A DNA stretch of 64,000 nucleotides from Williamsia muralis NBRC 105860 (lineage in GTDB: Bacteria; Actinomycetota; Actinomycetes; Mycobacteriales; Mycobacteriaceae), in the NCBI RefSeq assembly GCF_001598915.1, contig NZ_BDAP01000003.1:248001-312000 (forward strand). Reading direction: 5' to 3'. Below are positions 9,218 to 18,135 of the stretch, in pieces. The notes beneath the pieces were generated by a model, which searched no databases, had not been told where the DNA came from, and saw only the letters and a list, made by a program, of their open reading frames with translations. A program made the translations under genes and the position numbers. Within the stretch, counting starts at the first letter, position 1, and each line of letters opens with the position of its first letter.

Positions 9218-9424
9218 TCAGACGAGCTCTTCCTCGTTCGTGATCACGGTGGCGCCCATGTCCACCAGCCGGGCTTCGTGCTCGTTGAAGTGGTGGCGGC
9301 AGAACAGCAACTCGCCACCTGTGGAGAGAACAGCGCGTACACGGGCTGCTGCACCACATCGATCACAGCGGTCGGCAGTGGTCAACGGCATGGAGATCGG
9401 GGGCGTGGTGATGGTCTCTGACAT
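9218..9424 (-). CDS. DUF7455-type small zinc-binding-like protein
   Basis: A 68-aa protein with a CDRCGAAARVRAVL segment and a second metal-ligand set (FCRHHFNEHEARL). The CxxC plus CxxH arrangement suggests one zinc site. This matches the small actinobacterial DUF7455 family as I recall it, which is widely conserved and of unknown function. ATG 9424 is preceded on the minus strand by AGGAAAAAA, a reasonable ribosome binding site. The gene is isolated, convergent with the helicase and divergent from the EamA gene. Confidence 0.8.
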   Translation of the reverse strand: MSETITTPPISMPLTTADRCDRCGAAARVRAVLSTGGELLFCRHHFNEHEARLVDMGATVITNEEELV

Positions 9425-9666
9425 TTTTTCCTCCGTCCCGGGCCTGCGCTGGCGCGGTCCCTTCGCGAGCTAACACACCGGGGTGGTGCATCCACTCTCA
9501 CTCTTTCAGACGATCAGGGATTCGGCTTTGTTCCCGGGTGCCTCGGCGTGTGTCGTCACTCACCCGTAACAGCAGGCTTTCGATCGGCAACATCTGTGTA
9601 TCGCGGGCCTATGAAATGCATCCCAGTACAGCCACCTCGCCGGGTCATCACCGCGGTCGTCATGCC

Positions 9667-9672
9667 TACAGT
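9667..9672 (+). promoter_or_regulatory. Candidate -10 element for a leaderless EamA gene
   Basis: TACAGT lies 6 nt before ATG 9679. There is no Shine-Dalgarno sequence upstream of that ATG. The -35 region is not recognisable, so this call rests on -10 position alone. Confidence 0.3.
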
Positions 9673-9678
9673 GAGCCC

Positions 9679-10638
9679 ATGAGCAGCCGTGTCGATCCCT
9701 CTCGGTCGGAACGGATCTCCGCCAATCTACCTCTGCTCTTCATCATCGGGGCGGTGTGCCAGTACGTCGGCGCATCGGTTGCGGTGCCGCTGTTCTCCCA
9801 GCTCAACCCGGCAGCGGTGGCCTGGCTTCGGGCCACCGCCGCAGGGTTCGTGCTGTTGGCTCTGTGGTGGCCGATCGCAGGGCGGCGATGGCCGAGGGGG
9901 CAGGGCTCCTATCCACCTCGCCGACTCGCGATCGCAGCTGCTTTCGGGCTGATCACCATGGGTATGAACATGGCCTTCTACCTGGCGATCGACCATATCG
10001 ACCTGGGGGTGGCCGTCGCGATCGAGTTCCTCGGGCCGATCGTCGTGGCAGCAGCGGGTTCGCGGAAGATGTCGGACGGCGTTGCGGTGGTGTTGGTGCT
10101 GGTGGGCGTCGTCCTGCTCAGCGGGGCGAGTTTCTCCGGTGCGCCGCTCGGGGTGCTGTTCGCCCTGGTGGCCGCCGGATTGTGGGCCGGCTACATCGTG
10201 GTCGGCAAGATGGTGTCGACGGGGAACGTACATGCCGAGTCTGCGCCGGCCGGCCCGGCGTGGCGCAACGGGATCGACGACCTGGCCATCGGTCTCAGCG
10301 TCGCCGGGGCCATCTGCGCCCCGGTGGTGATAGGCATCACGACGACCATCTCGCCCGGAGAACGCTGGAGCTGGCGGGTCCTGGCGCTCGGGGTCGCGGT
10401 CGGCGTGTTGTCGAGCGCCGTGCCGTATCTGCTCGACCAGGTGGTGCTAGCCCGGCTCGGCCGGTCCCAGTTCGCCTTGCTGCTCGCACTGCTGCCACTG
10501 ACCGCGACGGTGGTGGGTGCCATCGCGTTGGCACAGGTGCCTTCGTGGACCGAGATGTGCGGAATGGTGCTGGTGGTCGCCGCGATCGTCTTCACGGCGC
10601 GATCGTCCGAAATTGACTCTGGCGCAGGTACCGGGTGA
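9679..10638 (+). CDS. EamA/DMT superfamily transporter (RhtA-like)
   Basis: A 319-aa inner-membrane protein with about ten transmembrane segments in two EamA repeats (about residues 17-145 and 150-305). Motifs include YVGASVAVPLFSQL at the start and PLTATVVGAIALAQVPSWTE in the second repeat, as in RhtA/threonine-homoserine exporter relatives. It probably exports small metabolites such as amino acids; the substrate cannot be inferred. The open frame continues upstream to 9538, but that stretch is not membrane-like. ATG 9679 (MSSRVDPSRSE) gives the usual family length and lies 6 nt after a -10-like TACAGT. The DUF952 gene follows after 18 bp. Confidence 0.85.
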   Translation: MSSRVDPSRSERISANLPLLFIIGAVCQYVGASVAVPLFSQLNPAAVAWLRATAAGFVLLALWWPIAGRRWPRGQGSYPPRRLAIAAAFGLITMGMNMAFYLAIDHIDLGVAVAIEFLGPIVVAAAGSRKMSDGVAVVLVLVGVVLLSGASFSGAPLGVLFALVAAGLWAGYIVVGKMVSTGNVHAESAPAGPAWRNGIDDLAIGLSVAGAICAPVVIGITTTISPGERWSWRVLALGVAVGVLSSAVPYLLDQVVLARLGRSQFALLLALLPLTATVVGAIALAQVPSWTEMCGMVLVVAAIVFTARSSEIDSGAGTG

Positions 10639-10656
10639 TGCGGCAGGCTGGTAAGG

Positions 10657-11010
10657 GTGAGTGACGGCGTCCACCTGGTTCATCTGTGCTCGATATCCGA
10701 CTGGCTCGAGGCGCGTACGAGTGGCGTCCTGGAACCGGAGTCGCTGACGCAGCAGGGGTTCGTGCACCTCTCTGAACGCACCCAAGTCCACATCCCGGCC
10801 AATCTGCTCTACCGAGATCATTCCGATCTCGTTCTGTTGAGCATCGATCCGCAACGCGTGGGCGGCGAGATCGTGTGGGAAGCCGGTGACCCGCCGAGTG
10901 ATGACGGAATGCAGTTCCCGCATCTCTACGACACTCTGCCGACAAGCGCGGTCATCGGAGTGGAACGGTACGAGATGGATGACTCCGGTCGATATCCACA
11001 ACTCAACTGA
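10657..11010 (+). CDS. DUF952 domain protein
   Basis: A 117-aa single-domain protein that fits DUF952. It has VHLCSISDW near the N-terminus, GFVHLSERTQV at about 34-44, and a C-terminal GGEIVWEAGD...FPHLYDTLP segment. DUF952 proteins resemble ADP-ribosyltransferase-fold or tRNA 2'-phosphotransferase-like proteins in some classifications, but biochemical function is unproven. The GTG start follows AAGG and is only 18 bp after the EamA gene, suggesting co-transcription. Its stop lies 18 bp from the convergent response regulator. Confidence 0.8.
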   Translation: MSDGVHLVHLCSISDWLEARTSGVLEPESLTQQGFVHLSERTQVHIPANLLYRDHSDLVLLSIDPQRVGGEIVWEAGDPPSDDGMQFPHLYDTLPTSAVIGVERYEMDDSGRYPQLN

Positions 11011-11028
11011 CCGCCGGGTCTGAAGTGG

Positions 11029-11706
11029 TCAACGCGTGCCGTCGGGTCTGACGACACCGTGTTCGCGGGCGATGATCGCGGCCTGCACACGGGACTGGAG
11101 CCCGAGTTTGGTCAGTACCCGTGACACGTGAGTCTTGACCGTCGTCTCTCCGATGAACAACTCCGAGGCGATCTGCGCGTTCGACAGTCCGCGTCCCAGT
11201 GCCGCCAACACGTCGCGTTCGCGTTCGGTCAGCTCGGCCAGCCCGCGAGCCACGACACGATCGGGTTCGGCCGGCGGCCGCGGCGACGGGTGGTCGGTGA
11301 ACCGTTCGATGACCCGGCGAGTCACTTCGGGGGCAAGGGCAGCGTCCCCGCGCGCCACCGCCGTGACGGCCGACACCAGTTCTGTTGCGGTGGCGGTCTT
11401 GAGCATGAACCCGGCCGCTCCGGCGCGCAGCGCCGCGAAGAGATAGTCGTCGATGTCGAAGGTGGTGAGGATCAGCACGTTGGCGTCGTGGGTGGCGCCG
11501 ATGAGAGCGGTGGCCGCGATCCCGTCGGTGCCCGGCATGCGGATGTCCATCAGCACCACGTCTGGGTGGAGTTCTGCGACGAGCCGGACGGCGTCATCTC
11601 CGTCGACGGCCTCGCCGACGACCTCGATGTCGTTCACGCCGTCGAGCATGAGGCGGAGCCCCGCGCGGATGGCGGCATGGTCGTCCGCGATCACGACCCG
11701 GATCAT
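11029..11706 (-). CDS. NarL/LuxR-family response regulator
   Basis: A 225-aa two-component response regulator. The receiver domain (about 1-120) has the acidic pair DDH, the phospho-acceptor Asp in DVVLMDIRMPGTDG, and the conserved Thr and Lys (LTTFD; MLKTATATEL). The C-terminal LuxR HTH (about 155-220) includes LTERERDVLAALGRGLSN and TVKTHVSRVLTKL. ATG 11706 is chosen because MIRVVIADDH is the canonical start. It overlaps the stop of the histidine kinase by 4 bp (ATGA), so the two form a coupled operon. The regulated targets are not evident; the divergent membrane-protein gene at 13039 is one candidate. Confidence 0.92.
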   Translation of the reverse strand: MIRVVIADDHAAIRAGLRLMLDGVNDIEVVGEAVDGDDAVRLVAELHPDVVLMDIRMPGTDGIAATALIGATHDANVLILTTFDIDDYLFAALRAGAAGFMLKTATATELVSAVTAVARGDAALAPEVTRRVIERFTDHPSPRPPAEPDRVVARGLAELTERERDVLAALGRGLSNAQIASELFIGETTVKTHVSRVLTKLGLQSRVQAAIIAREHGVVRPDGTR

Positions 11707-12911
11707 CGGGACCCTGCCGACGTGGTCGATATGCCGGCGGTGGTGTGGAGGACAATGGCCGGCAACTGCGCGGACACTCGCCATCGTCCTTGTGAGACAG
11801 ACACTTCGAGCACGCCGCCCACCGACGACGCGCGCAATCTCATGTTCGTGATGCCGTGGCCGGCGTCCGGCAGGGCTGCCGTGGTTCCGTCTGGTATCGG
11901 GTTCGTCACCGCGATCGTCAGAGACGAATCATCTTGCTGCACATCGATCTCGATGGCGCTGCCGGGACTGTGGACCGTTGCGTTGGTGATGGCCTGCTGG
12001 ATGATGCGGAAGGCGGCGATGTCGGTGGCCGGGGCCAGGCGTGAGTGGACGATCGTCGTCCGCACGGGAGAGCCGGCGGCCCGTGCGGCGTCGATCAACC
12101 GGTCCACCCGGGCCATGGTCGCGGTGGCCGGGGGATCGACATCGTCGCTCCCGGAAAGCAATTCGATCATCGTGCGCATCTCGCCGAGTGCGTCGACGCT
12201 GCTTGCCCGCACAGTACGCAGCACCGTCTCGCGGGTTGCCGAGTCGGTGGTCTCGAGGGCTGCTGCTGTCTGTAGTGCGATGCCCGACAAGTGGCCCGCG
12301 ATCACGTCGTGGAGATCGCGCGCCAGCTGTCGGCGTTCCTGGGCGATCGCGGCCTCCTGTTCCCGGACGGCCAGTTCCTCGGTCGCCTGAGCCCTGGCGC
12401 GTTCGCTGTCGGCTGCGATCTGATGTTGCCTGATCGCGTGGCCGTAGGAGGCTGGGGAGGCGATCAGTGCGGTCACCAGCAGCATGACCATCAAGGCGAC
12501 CCGCCAGTCACCGGAACCCGCGATCGCCGTGGTCAGGGCGACCGCGGCGATCAGCCAGTTCGCCAGCAACATGGCCCGCCGGGTCTGGGCGGAACCGTAC
12601 CTCGCGACGGAGTAGACGACATCGGAGTACACGATCCACACCGCGATCGTGGGGCCGGCGAACGCATCGACCACCATGACGGCCAGGCATCCGCCGAGAG
12701 CGATGTCCGGGCGGGTCGACCGCAGCGATTGGAAAGCGCACGCAAGGGCAAGTGCGACGTAGGGGACCCACTCCGGGACGACAGAGACAAGTGGCTCACC
12801 GCCGAAGAAGTAGCGCAGGTCGCCGACGTACAGCGCGATGCCCAGAACGAAAAATGCCACGGCCACTGCGACATCGCGCCGGCGGTCCGGGTCGATGGTG
12901 AGCTTTGTCAT
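11703..12911 (-). CDS. NarL-type sensor histidine kinase
   Basis: A 402-aa membrane histidine kinase. The N-terminal 170 residues contain about five or six hydrophobic segments and no obvious extracellular sensor domain. A HisKA_3 dimerisation helix follows, with the phospho-acceptor His in RDLHDVIAGHLSGIALQ. The HATPase region has an N-box (QAITNATVHS) and a G-box (GHGITNMRLRA). It should phosphorylate the coupled response regulator. The ATG at 12911 is strongly supported by GGAGG 7 nt upstream; the frame extends to 13151 but without a better start. The signal is unknown, and the membrane-embedded sensor suggests detection of envelope or membrane state. Confidence 0.92.
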   Translation of the reverse strand: MTKLTIDPDRRRDVAVAVAFFVLGIALYVGDLRYFFGGEPLVSVVPEWVPYVALALACAFQSLRSTRPDIALGGCLAVMVVDAFAGPTIAVWIVYSDVVYSVARYGSAQTRRAMLLANWLIAAVALTTAIAGSGDWRVALMVMLLVTALIASPASYGHAIRQHQIAADSERARAQATEELAVREQEAAIAQERRQLARDLHDVIAGHLSGIALQTAAALETTDSATRETVLRTVRASSVDALGEMRTMIELLSGSDDVDPPATATMARVDRLIDAARAAGSPVRTTIVHSRLAPATDIAAFRIIQQAITNATVHSPGSAIEIDVQQDDSSLTIAVTNPIPDGTTAALPDAGHGITNMRLRASSVGGVLEVSVSQGRWRVSAQLPAIVLHTTAGISTTSAGSR

Positions 12912-13038
12912 CGCGGCGCCTCCTTGCACCCCACCATGACAACACATCGGCTGACAGCGGTCGTCGTCCCAAGTGATGACTCTTTCTCGATCTCGTGGCC
13001 GATGTGTCGGGTGCGGCCACCGACCGAGACTCGTCGGT

Positions 13039-13581
13039 ATGGAATCGCCTGTTCTCGGTGTGATCGTCGGTTGTGAAGTGGGTTTCTGGGTGGTCGTCTT
13101 CGGTGCACTGGCGGTTCGATATCTCCTGCACCGACAACGTGCCTCGATCATCGTGCTGGCTCTGCTGCCCCTGCTCGACGTGGTTCTGCTCGGTGCGGTC
13201 GCAGTGGACTTGCAGCGGGGGAGCGAGGTCGAGACGGTGCATCGCCTTGCCGGTATATACCTGGGGGTGACCGTAGCGTTCGCCCATCACCTGATCAGGT
13301 GGGCCGATGTCAGGTTCGCGCACTGGTTTGCCGACGGGCCGCCGCCTCTGGCCCGACAATCAAAGGGCAGGAACGCCTTTCGGCACGAGGTGGAGATGTT
13401 CGGACGGTGGATCTGTGCTGCCGCCGTGTCTATCGCCGCGGTTCTCCTGCTGGCCTGGACCGTAGCGGACGGTGATCAGGCACGTGGCTTGTACGGCGTC
13501 TTCCCCACGCTGGGGGTGATCACGGTTGTCTGGCTACTTGTCGGACCGCTCTGGTCGTTGGCCGATGTCCGGGCCGGTTGA
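13039..13581 (+). CDS. Hypothetical integral membrane protein
   Basis: A 180-aa protein with five likely transmembrane segments: about residues 5-25, 33-53, 65-85, 120-140 and 152-172. A polar linker (FADGPPPLARQSKGRNAFRH) lies in the middle. This arrangement is common in actinobacterial membrane proteins annotated as hypothetical, and I recognise no enzyme motif. ATG 13039 (MESPVLG) is selected because the upstream in-frame extension is basic and not membrane-like. It is divergent from the histidine kinase gene, with a 127-bp shared upstream region. Its stop abuts the stop of the DUF5685 gene on the other strand. Confidence 0.7.
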   Translation: MESPVLGVIVGCEVGFWVVVFGALAVRYLLHRQRASIIVLALLPLLDVVLLGAVAVDLQRGSEVETVHRLAGIYLGVTVAFAHHLIRWADVRFAHWFADGPPPLARQSKGRNAFRHEVEMFGRWICAAAVSIAAVLLLAWTVADGDQARGLYGVFPTLGVITVVWLLVGPLWSLADVRAG

Positions 13582-14643
13582 TCAGCAGTCGCAGCAATCA
13601 CAGACGTTGCAGCAGTCGCACCCGTTGCATGCGGCTTGGTGCCGGCGTCCGTTACACGGATTGGTGTGGTCCGCGCAGCAGGCGTAGCCGGTGCAGTACA
13701 CGCCCATCCACGGCAGGACCCGCTTGTAGAACGGCGGCAGTTGCGGCTGACGACGCTGTCCGGGGCTGGTGAACACGGCATCGGGACCAGGACCGAAGAC
13801 GCGTACCAGCGCACGGTTCAATCCACCGATCAACAACATCCGCAGCAACCGGTCATCGCGCAACCGCACCCCGTCAAGCGCCACCCTGATCGCATCCACC
13901 AACCGCACGCACTCTGTCCGCGCGAACTCCACAGTGGTTCCCGTTGCGATCAACGGATTGAAGTCCCCACCTGCTCGATCACGCTCGAGATCCTCCACCG
14001 CATCCAGCAAATGAGCACACCGTCCGAAATCGCGACCGATGCCCGCCAACACCTCCCGGTTGCCCGGCACCCCCGCCAATTCCGCCGTCGCCGCGAAGAC
14101 TGCGGCACCAGCGGACGCTGCATTCTCGGTGATCTCCACCAACGACACCGACCCCGACTCCACCTGCGCCTGAGCACCCAGCTGCGTCAACAACTCCCCA
14201 CCACCCATCGCAGCCGACACCGGCGCATCCGCCAATGCCCGAGACCGCAGCCGCGGCTCCGCCCACCGTGCACCCTCGGCCCGCACCGCGGATGGCGACG
14301 CCACCCCCGCCGCCCGCTCCGCCACCACATCAGCAGCTTTCGCCGAGGCCAACGTCAGCGACGCCGTCGCCCCCAACCGCACGCTGACATCACTCGCCGA
14401 GACCACCTGCGCCCCACGCATACCCCGCAACGCACACCGACCTGCCGACACCAGCTCCGGCGCCGACTCACGCTGCGCATCAACGAGAACCGACACCACC
14501 ACCGCATCGGTATTGGTCGTCAACCGTGACAACTGTCCGTGAGAAGACCTCAACGCCAGACACACACCACACAAGTGCGCACGCCACTGCGCGCCCAACT
14601 CTTCATCCAAATGCGCCACGCATGGGCTCAACACACCGAACAT
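13582..14643 (-). CDS. DUF5685 family protein with a Cys-rich C-terminal tail
   Basis: A 353-aa protein. Its N-terminus carries a Cys pair in AHLCGVCLAL and a further Cys at residue 8, as in DUF5685. The middle is alpha-helical and includes DFGRCAHLLDAVEDLERD, reminiscent of Asp-rich metal sites in isoprenoid-synthase-like folds; this comparison is inference. The last 39 residues hold 12 cysteines, ending in CNVCDCCDC, which suggests metal or Fe-S binding. Function is unknown. The ATG start is well placed (MFGVLSPC) and the gene is monocistronic. It is convergent with the membrane-protein gene and divergent from the lipase gene. Confidence 0.78.
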   Translation of the reverse strand: MFGVLSPCVAHLDEELGAQWRAHLCGVCLALRSSHGQLSRLTTNTDAVVVSVLVDAQRESAPELVSAGRCALRGMRGAQVVSASDVSVRLGATASLTLASAKAADVVAERAAGVASPSAVRAEGARWAEPRLRSRALADAPVSAAMGGGELLTQLGAQAQVESGSVSLVEITENAASAGAAVFAATAELAGVPGNREVLAGIGRDFGRCAHLLDAVEDLERDRAGGDFNPLIATGTTVEFARTECVRLVDAIRVALDGVRLRDDRLLRMLLIGGLNRALVRVFGPGPDAVFTSPGQRRQPQLPPFYKRVLPWMGVYCTGYACCADHTNPCNGRRHQAACNGCDCCNVCDCCDC

Positions 14644-14770
14644 GCGGATATGGAAGCACAGCAGAGGGCGCCGGGCCTCGCAGAAACCCGGATTTACCCC
14701 CGATGATCATTCAGACTGCTGACGTGCGCTCTCGACGCGAGCGCAGAAAACCCGGCCGGAAGGATCCGAG

Positions 14771-15640
14771 ATGCCGTCTGAATTCGTTGTCGATTCGGTC
14801 CACGGCGCAGTGTTGTCCGGCTTGCGGTGGGAGCCTGCCGGAAAGCCGGTGGCAACCGTGTTGCTGGTACACGGCATGGGTGAGCACGTTCGCCGGTACG
14901 AGGACACCGCCCACGCATTGACCGCTGACGGCTTCGCCGTGGTCGGCTACGACCATCGCGGGCACGGTTCGTCGGTACTTCCCGGCCGCCTCCCTGGCGA
15001 TCTCGGGCCAGACGGCTGGAATGCCCTGGTGGCCGACGTGGGGCGACTGATCGATGTGGCGAAGAACGAGTTTCCGGAGTTGCCTCTGGTGGTGATCGCT
15101 CACAGCATGGGGTCATTCGCCACGCAGCAGCACCTACTCGAGCACAGCGACGACGTTGACGCCGTGGTGCTGAGCGGGACAGCGGCCCTGGACGCCCTCG
15201 AACCCGCACTCGACTTCGACAGCGAATTGGACCTGTCGATGTTCAACGCACCCTTCGCCCCGGCACGAACCGACTTCGACTGGCTGTCGAGGGACACCGA
15301 CATCGTCGATGACTACGTCGCCGACCCGCTGTGCGGTTTCGGCATCGATGCAAAGGCAACCCGTGAGATGTTCACCGGGGCCCGCAGACTTGCCGATCCC
15401 GCGCTCGTCCGAATGATGCGCCGCGACCTACCGATCCTGATCGCGGTGGGTGATCAGGATCCGGTCGGTGGCGGGGGAGCACTGGTCGATCAGTTGGCAG
15501 CCCATTACCGGTCTGCCGGGCTCATCGACGTCACCGTCCGGGTGTTCCCCGGCGCCCGGCACGAGATCCTGAACGAGACGAACCGTACGCAAGTACGCAA
15601 TGAACTCATCGCCTGGATGATGCGGGCGATCGGTCCCTAG
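14771..15640 (+). CDS. Alpha/beta hydrolase, monoacylglycerol-lipase-like
   Basis: A 289-aa alpha/beta hydrolase of the serine aminopeptidase S33 / monoacylglycerol lipase type. It has the oxyanion-hole motif HGMGEH (about 35-40), the block [10 protein letters not shown], and the nucleophile elbow AHSMGS (about 111-116). The likely catalytic Asp is in GDQDPVGG and the His in GARHEILNE. The family hydrolyses monoacylglycerols or lysophospholipids; M. tuberculosis Rv0183 is a comparable enzyme. No signal peptide is seen, so it probably acts in the cytoplasm or at the membrane. Its TAG stop shares the palindrome CTAG with the stop codon of sigA on the opposite strand. Confidence 0.88.
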   Translation: MPSEFVVDSVHGAVLSGLRWEPAGKPVATVLLVHGMGEHVRRYEDTAHALTADGFAVVGYDHRGHGSSVLPGRLPGDLGPDGWNALVADVGRLIDVAKNEFPELPLVVIAHSMGSFATQQHLLEHSDDVDAVVLSGTAALDALEPALDFDSELDLSMFNAPFAPARTDFDWLSRDTDIVDDYVADPLCGFGIDAKATREMFTGARRLADPALVRMMRRDLPILIAVGDQDPVGGGGALVDQLAAHYRSAGLIDVTVRVFPGARHEILNETNRTQVRNELIAWMMRAIGP

Positions 15641-17034
15641 TCGAGGTAGTCGCGCAGAACCTGCGACCGTGACGGGTGGCGCAGCTTCGACATGGTCTTC
15701 GACTCGATCTGGCGGATGCGCTCGCGCGTGACCCCGTAGACCTGGCCGATCTCGTCCAGGGTGCGTGGCTGCCCGTCGGTCAGGCCGAATCGCAGGCGGA
15801 CAACACCGGCTTCGCGCTCGGACAGTGTCTCGAGCACCGATTGGAGCTGGTCCTGCAGCAAGGTGAACGACACCGCGTCCACGGCCACGACCGCTTCGGA
15901 ATCCTCGATGAAGTCACCGAGCTGGCTGTCACCTTCGTCGCCGATGGTCTGATCGAGCGAGATGGGCTCGCGCGCGTACTGCTGGATCTCCAGCACCTTC
16001 TCGGGCGTGATGTCCATCTCCTTGGCGAGCTCTTCAGGAGTGGGTTCACGACCCAGGTCCTGCAGGAGTTCGCGCTGGATGCGCCCGAGCTTGTTGATGA
16101 CCTCGACCATGTGGACCGGGATGCGGATGGTGCGCGCCTGGTCGGCCATGGCCCGGGTGATCGCCTGACGGATCCACCACGTGGCGTACGTCGAGAACTT
16201 GTAGCCCTTGGTGTAGTCGAACTTCTCCACCGCACGGATGAGACCGAGGTTGCCCTCCTGGATCAGGTCCAGGAATGCCATTCCGCGGCCTGTGTACCGC
16301 TTGGCCAGGGAGACCACGAGACGGAGGTTGGCCTCGAGCAGGTGGTTCTTGGCGCGGCCACCGTCGCGTGAGATCCACGACAGATCGCGACGCTGGGCGA
16401 CGGTGAGTTTTTCTCCGGACTCGGTGATCCGCCGCATGCGTTCGGTGGCGAACAGGCCGGCCTCGATGCGCTTGGCGAGTTCGACCTCCTCTTCGGCGTT
16501 GAGGAGAGCAACCTTGCCGATCTGCTTGAGGTACGCGCGGACCGAGTCGGCGGACGCGGTGAGCTCGGCGTCCTTGCGGGCCTGCCGCAATGCCTCGGAC
16601 TCGTCTTCGTCCCACACGAAGTCACCGGAGGCCTTGTCGGTCTCGGACGGTTCTTCGACATCCTCGTCGGCCTTCTTGGCCTTGCCCTTACCCGGTGCGA
16701 CGACTCCGGCCTCGACAGTGTCGTCGTCGACCACGACCACGACATCGTCGTCGGTCAGTTCGCCCTCGGGTACGTCGATGTCATCGATCGAGGGATCCGG
16801 TTCGAGACCGTCGCCTTCGATGATGTCGCCATCAGGCGCGCCGTCGACCTTCTTGGTCGCGCGCTTTGCGCCTGCCTTCTTGGCCGGGGCTTTTTTCGCC
16901 GGGGCCTTCTTGGCGGCTGTCTTCTTGGCGGCTGCTTTCTTTGCGGGTGCCTTGCGCGCCCGCGACGCGGTCACCGACTCCGATTCCGACTGCTCGGTAT
17001 CCGGTTCGGTTTGGCGGGTTTTCGTGGCTGCCAC
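15637..17034 (-). CDS. sigA: Primary sigma factor SigA (RpoD)
   Basis: This 465-aa housekeeping sigma-70 factor initiates most transcription. The first 60 residues are Lys/Ala-rich ([19 protein letters not shown]), as in actinobacterial SigA/HrdB, and an acidic region follows. Then come region 1.2 ([16 protein letters not shown]), region 2 ([18 protein letters not shown]), region 3, and the region 4 HTH ([19 protein letters not shown]). It is far closer to SigB (2727-3695) than to ECF factors, but longer. ppgK lies upstream on the same strand. A -10-like TACAAT near the ppgK stop suggests an independent promoter and a leader of about 120 nt. Confidence 0.97.
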   Translation of the reverse strand: MAATKTRQTEPDTEQSESESVTASRARKAPAKKAAAKKTAAKKAPAKKAPAKKAGAKRATKKVDGAPDGDIIEGDGLEPDPSIDDIDVPEGELTDDDVVVVVDDDTVEAGVVAPGKGKAKKADEDVEEPSETDKASGDFVWDEDESEALRQARKDAELTASADSVRAYLKQIGKVALLNAEEEVELAKRIEAGLFATERMRRITESGEKLTVAQRRDLSWISRDGGRAKNHLLEANLRLVVSLAKRYTGRGMAFLDLIQEGNLGLIRAVEKFDYTKGYKFSTYATWWIRQAITRAMADQARTIRIPVHMVEVINKLGRIQRELLQDLGREPTPEELAKEMDITPEKVLEIQQYAREPISLDQTIGDEGDSQLGDFIEDSEAVVAVDAVSFTLLQDQLQSVLETLSEREAGVVRLRFGLTDGQPRTLDEIGQVYGVTRERIRQIESKTMSKLRHPSRSQVLRDYLD

Positions 17035-17099
17035 GTACGACCTTTCGGGCTATCTCCGTGACACCGAAACCGGTGGGTTTCGCCGCGGAGACGGTGTCC

Positions 17100-17119
17100 C
17101 GCCGAGATGTCACTCGGCG
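17100..17119 (-). promoter_or_regulatory. Hairpin in the sigA 5' leader
   Basis: A perfect 7-bp stem (17100-17106 with 17113-17119) with a 6-nt loop lies about 65-85 nt upstream of the sigA ATG. It falls between the presumed promoter and the ribosome binding site. Its role is unknown. Confidence 0.4.
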
Positions 17120-17164
17120 AAGCTGGGGGCTTGGGGGGAACCGGCGTACAGCCAGTCGAATGCC

Positions 17165-17170
17165 ATTGTA
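17165..17170 (-). promoter_or_regulatory. Candidate -10 element of sigA
   Basis: TACAAT on the minus strand lies 130 nt upstream of the sigA ATG and just past the ppgK stop codon. A -35 hexamer is not convincing. Confidence 0.4.
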
Positions 17171-17177
17171 ACGGCAC

Positions 17178-17972
17178 CTAGGGTCGCAACCCCGCCTCCA
17201 CCGCCATAGCGGCGCCCACAATCCCGGCGGTGTTCTGCAAAGTGGCCGGTACAACGGGTGTCTGGTTGGTCAGATGAGGAATCCATTTGTGCGCCTTTCG
17301 GCTGATCCCGCCGCCCGCGATGAAGACCTCGGGCCAGAACAGTGCCTCGTACGCCGACAGCACGACGGACACCTCCTCGGCCCACTTGGAGTAGGACAGG
17401 TCGTTGTCTTCCTTCACCTTCGACGACGCCCGGTGTTCGGCCTCTTTGCCACCGACCTCCATGTGGCCGAGTTCGGTGTTCGGGATGAGCGTGCCGCCGA
17501 ACATGATCGCCGAGCCGATGCCGGTACCGAACGTCAACAGCATCACCACGCCCTTGTAGTCCTTGCCCGCGCCGTACCGGTCTTCGGCCATGCCGGCCGC
17601 GTCGGCGTCGTTGAGCACCGACAGCTGTCGGTCACCCAGTTCGGCGCCGAGCAGCTTGTAGACGTCCGTGCCGATCCAGCCCTTGTCGACGTTGGCGGCC
17701 GTGCGTGCGACGCCTCCGGTGATCACGCAGGGCAGGGTGACGCCGACGGGGCCCTTCCAATCGAAGTGCCCGACGACTTCGCGGATGCCGCCGGCAACGG
17801 CCTCAGGGGTGGCCGGCTGCGGGGTCAAGACCTTGAATCGATCGCCGACCAGCTGTCCGGTGGTCAGATCGACGATCCCGCCCTTGATCCCCGATCCGCC
17901 GACATCGACGCCGAACCCCAGCTTGTTCGACTCTGGTAACGACTCGGTGGACACCCCGGGTTCACTGGACAC
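17178..17972 (-). CDS. ppgK: Polyphosphate glucokinase
   Basis: A 264-aa ROK-family kinase that phosphorylates glucose using inorganic polyphosphate or ATP, in the cytoplasm. It has the N-terminal phosphate-binding loop GVDVGGSGIKGG (about 20-31), the catalytic block LNDADAAGMAEDRYGAG, and a second phosphate motif LTFGTGIGSAIMF. It also carries TTGQLVGDRFKVLTPQPATP, characteristic of PpgK. GTG 17972 is chosen because AAGGAG lies 8 nt upstream; the longer frame to 18011 lacks a site. In M. tuberculosis the gene is also next to sigA (Rv2702/Rv2703), as here. It diverges from suhB. Confidence 0.94.
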   Translation of the reverse strand: MSSEPGVSTESLPESNKLGFGVDVGGSGIKGGIVDLTTGQLVGDRFKVLTPQPATPEAVAGGIREVVGHFDWKGPVGVTLPCVITGGVARTAANVDKGWIGTDVYKLLGAELGDRQLSVLNDADAAGMAEDRYGAGKDYKGVVMLLTFGTGIGSAIMFGGTLIPNTELGHMEVGGKEAEHRASSKVKEDNDLSYSKWAEEVSVVLSAYEALFWPEVFIAGGGISRKAHKWIPHLTNQTPVVPATLQNTAGIVGAAMAVEAGLRP

Positions 17973-18135
17973 GAGAACGGCTCCTTCGGCTCGACACGGC
18001 GGTGACACCAACCGGCCCGCCGTTGTTCAGGCTAGTCAGCACGCAAGGGTTCTGCGCGACGTCGGGCGGATCTGTTCGCGTTCGGTTCACCGGGTCGCCC
18101 CGTCGTTTCGGCCAGGGGTGTGCTCACATGTAGCA

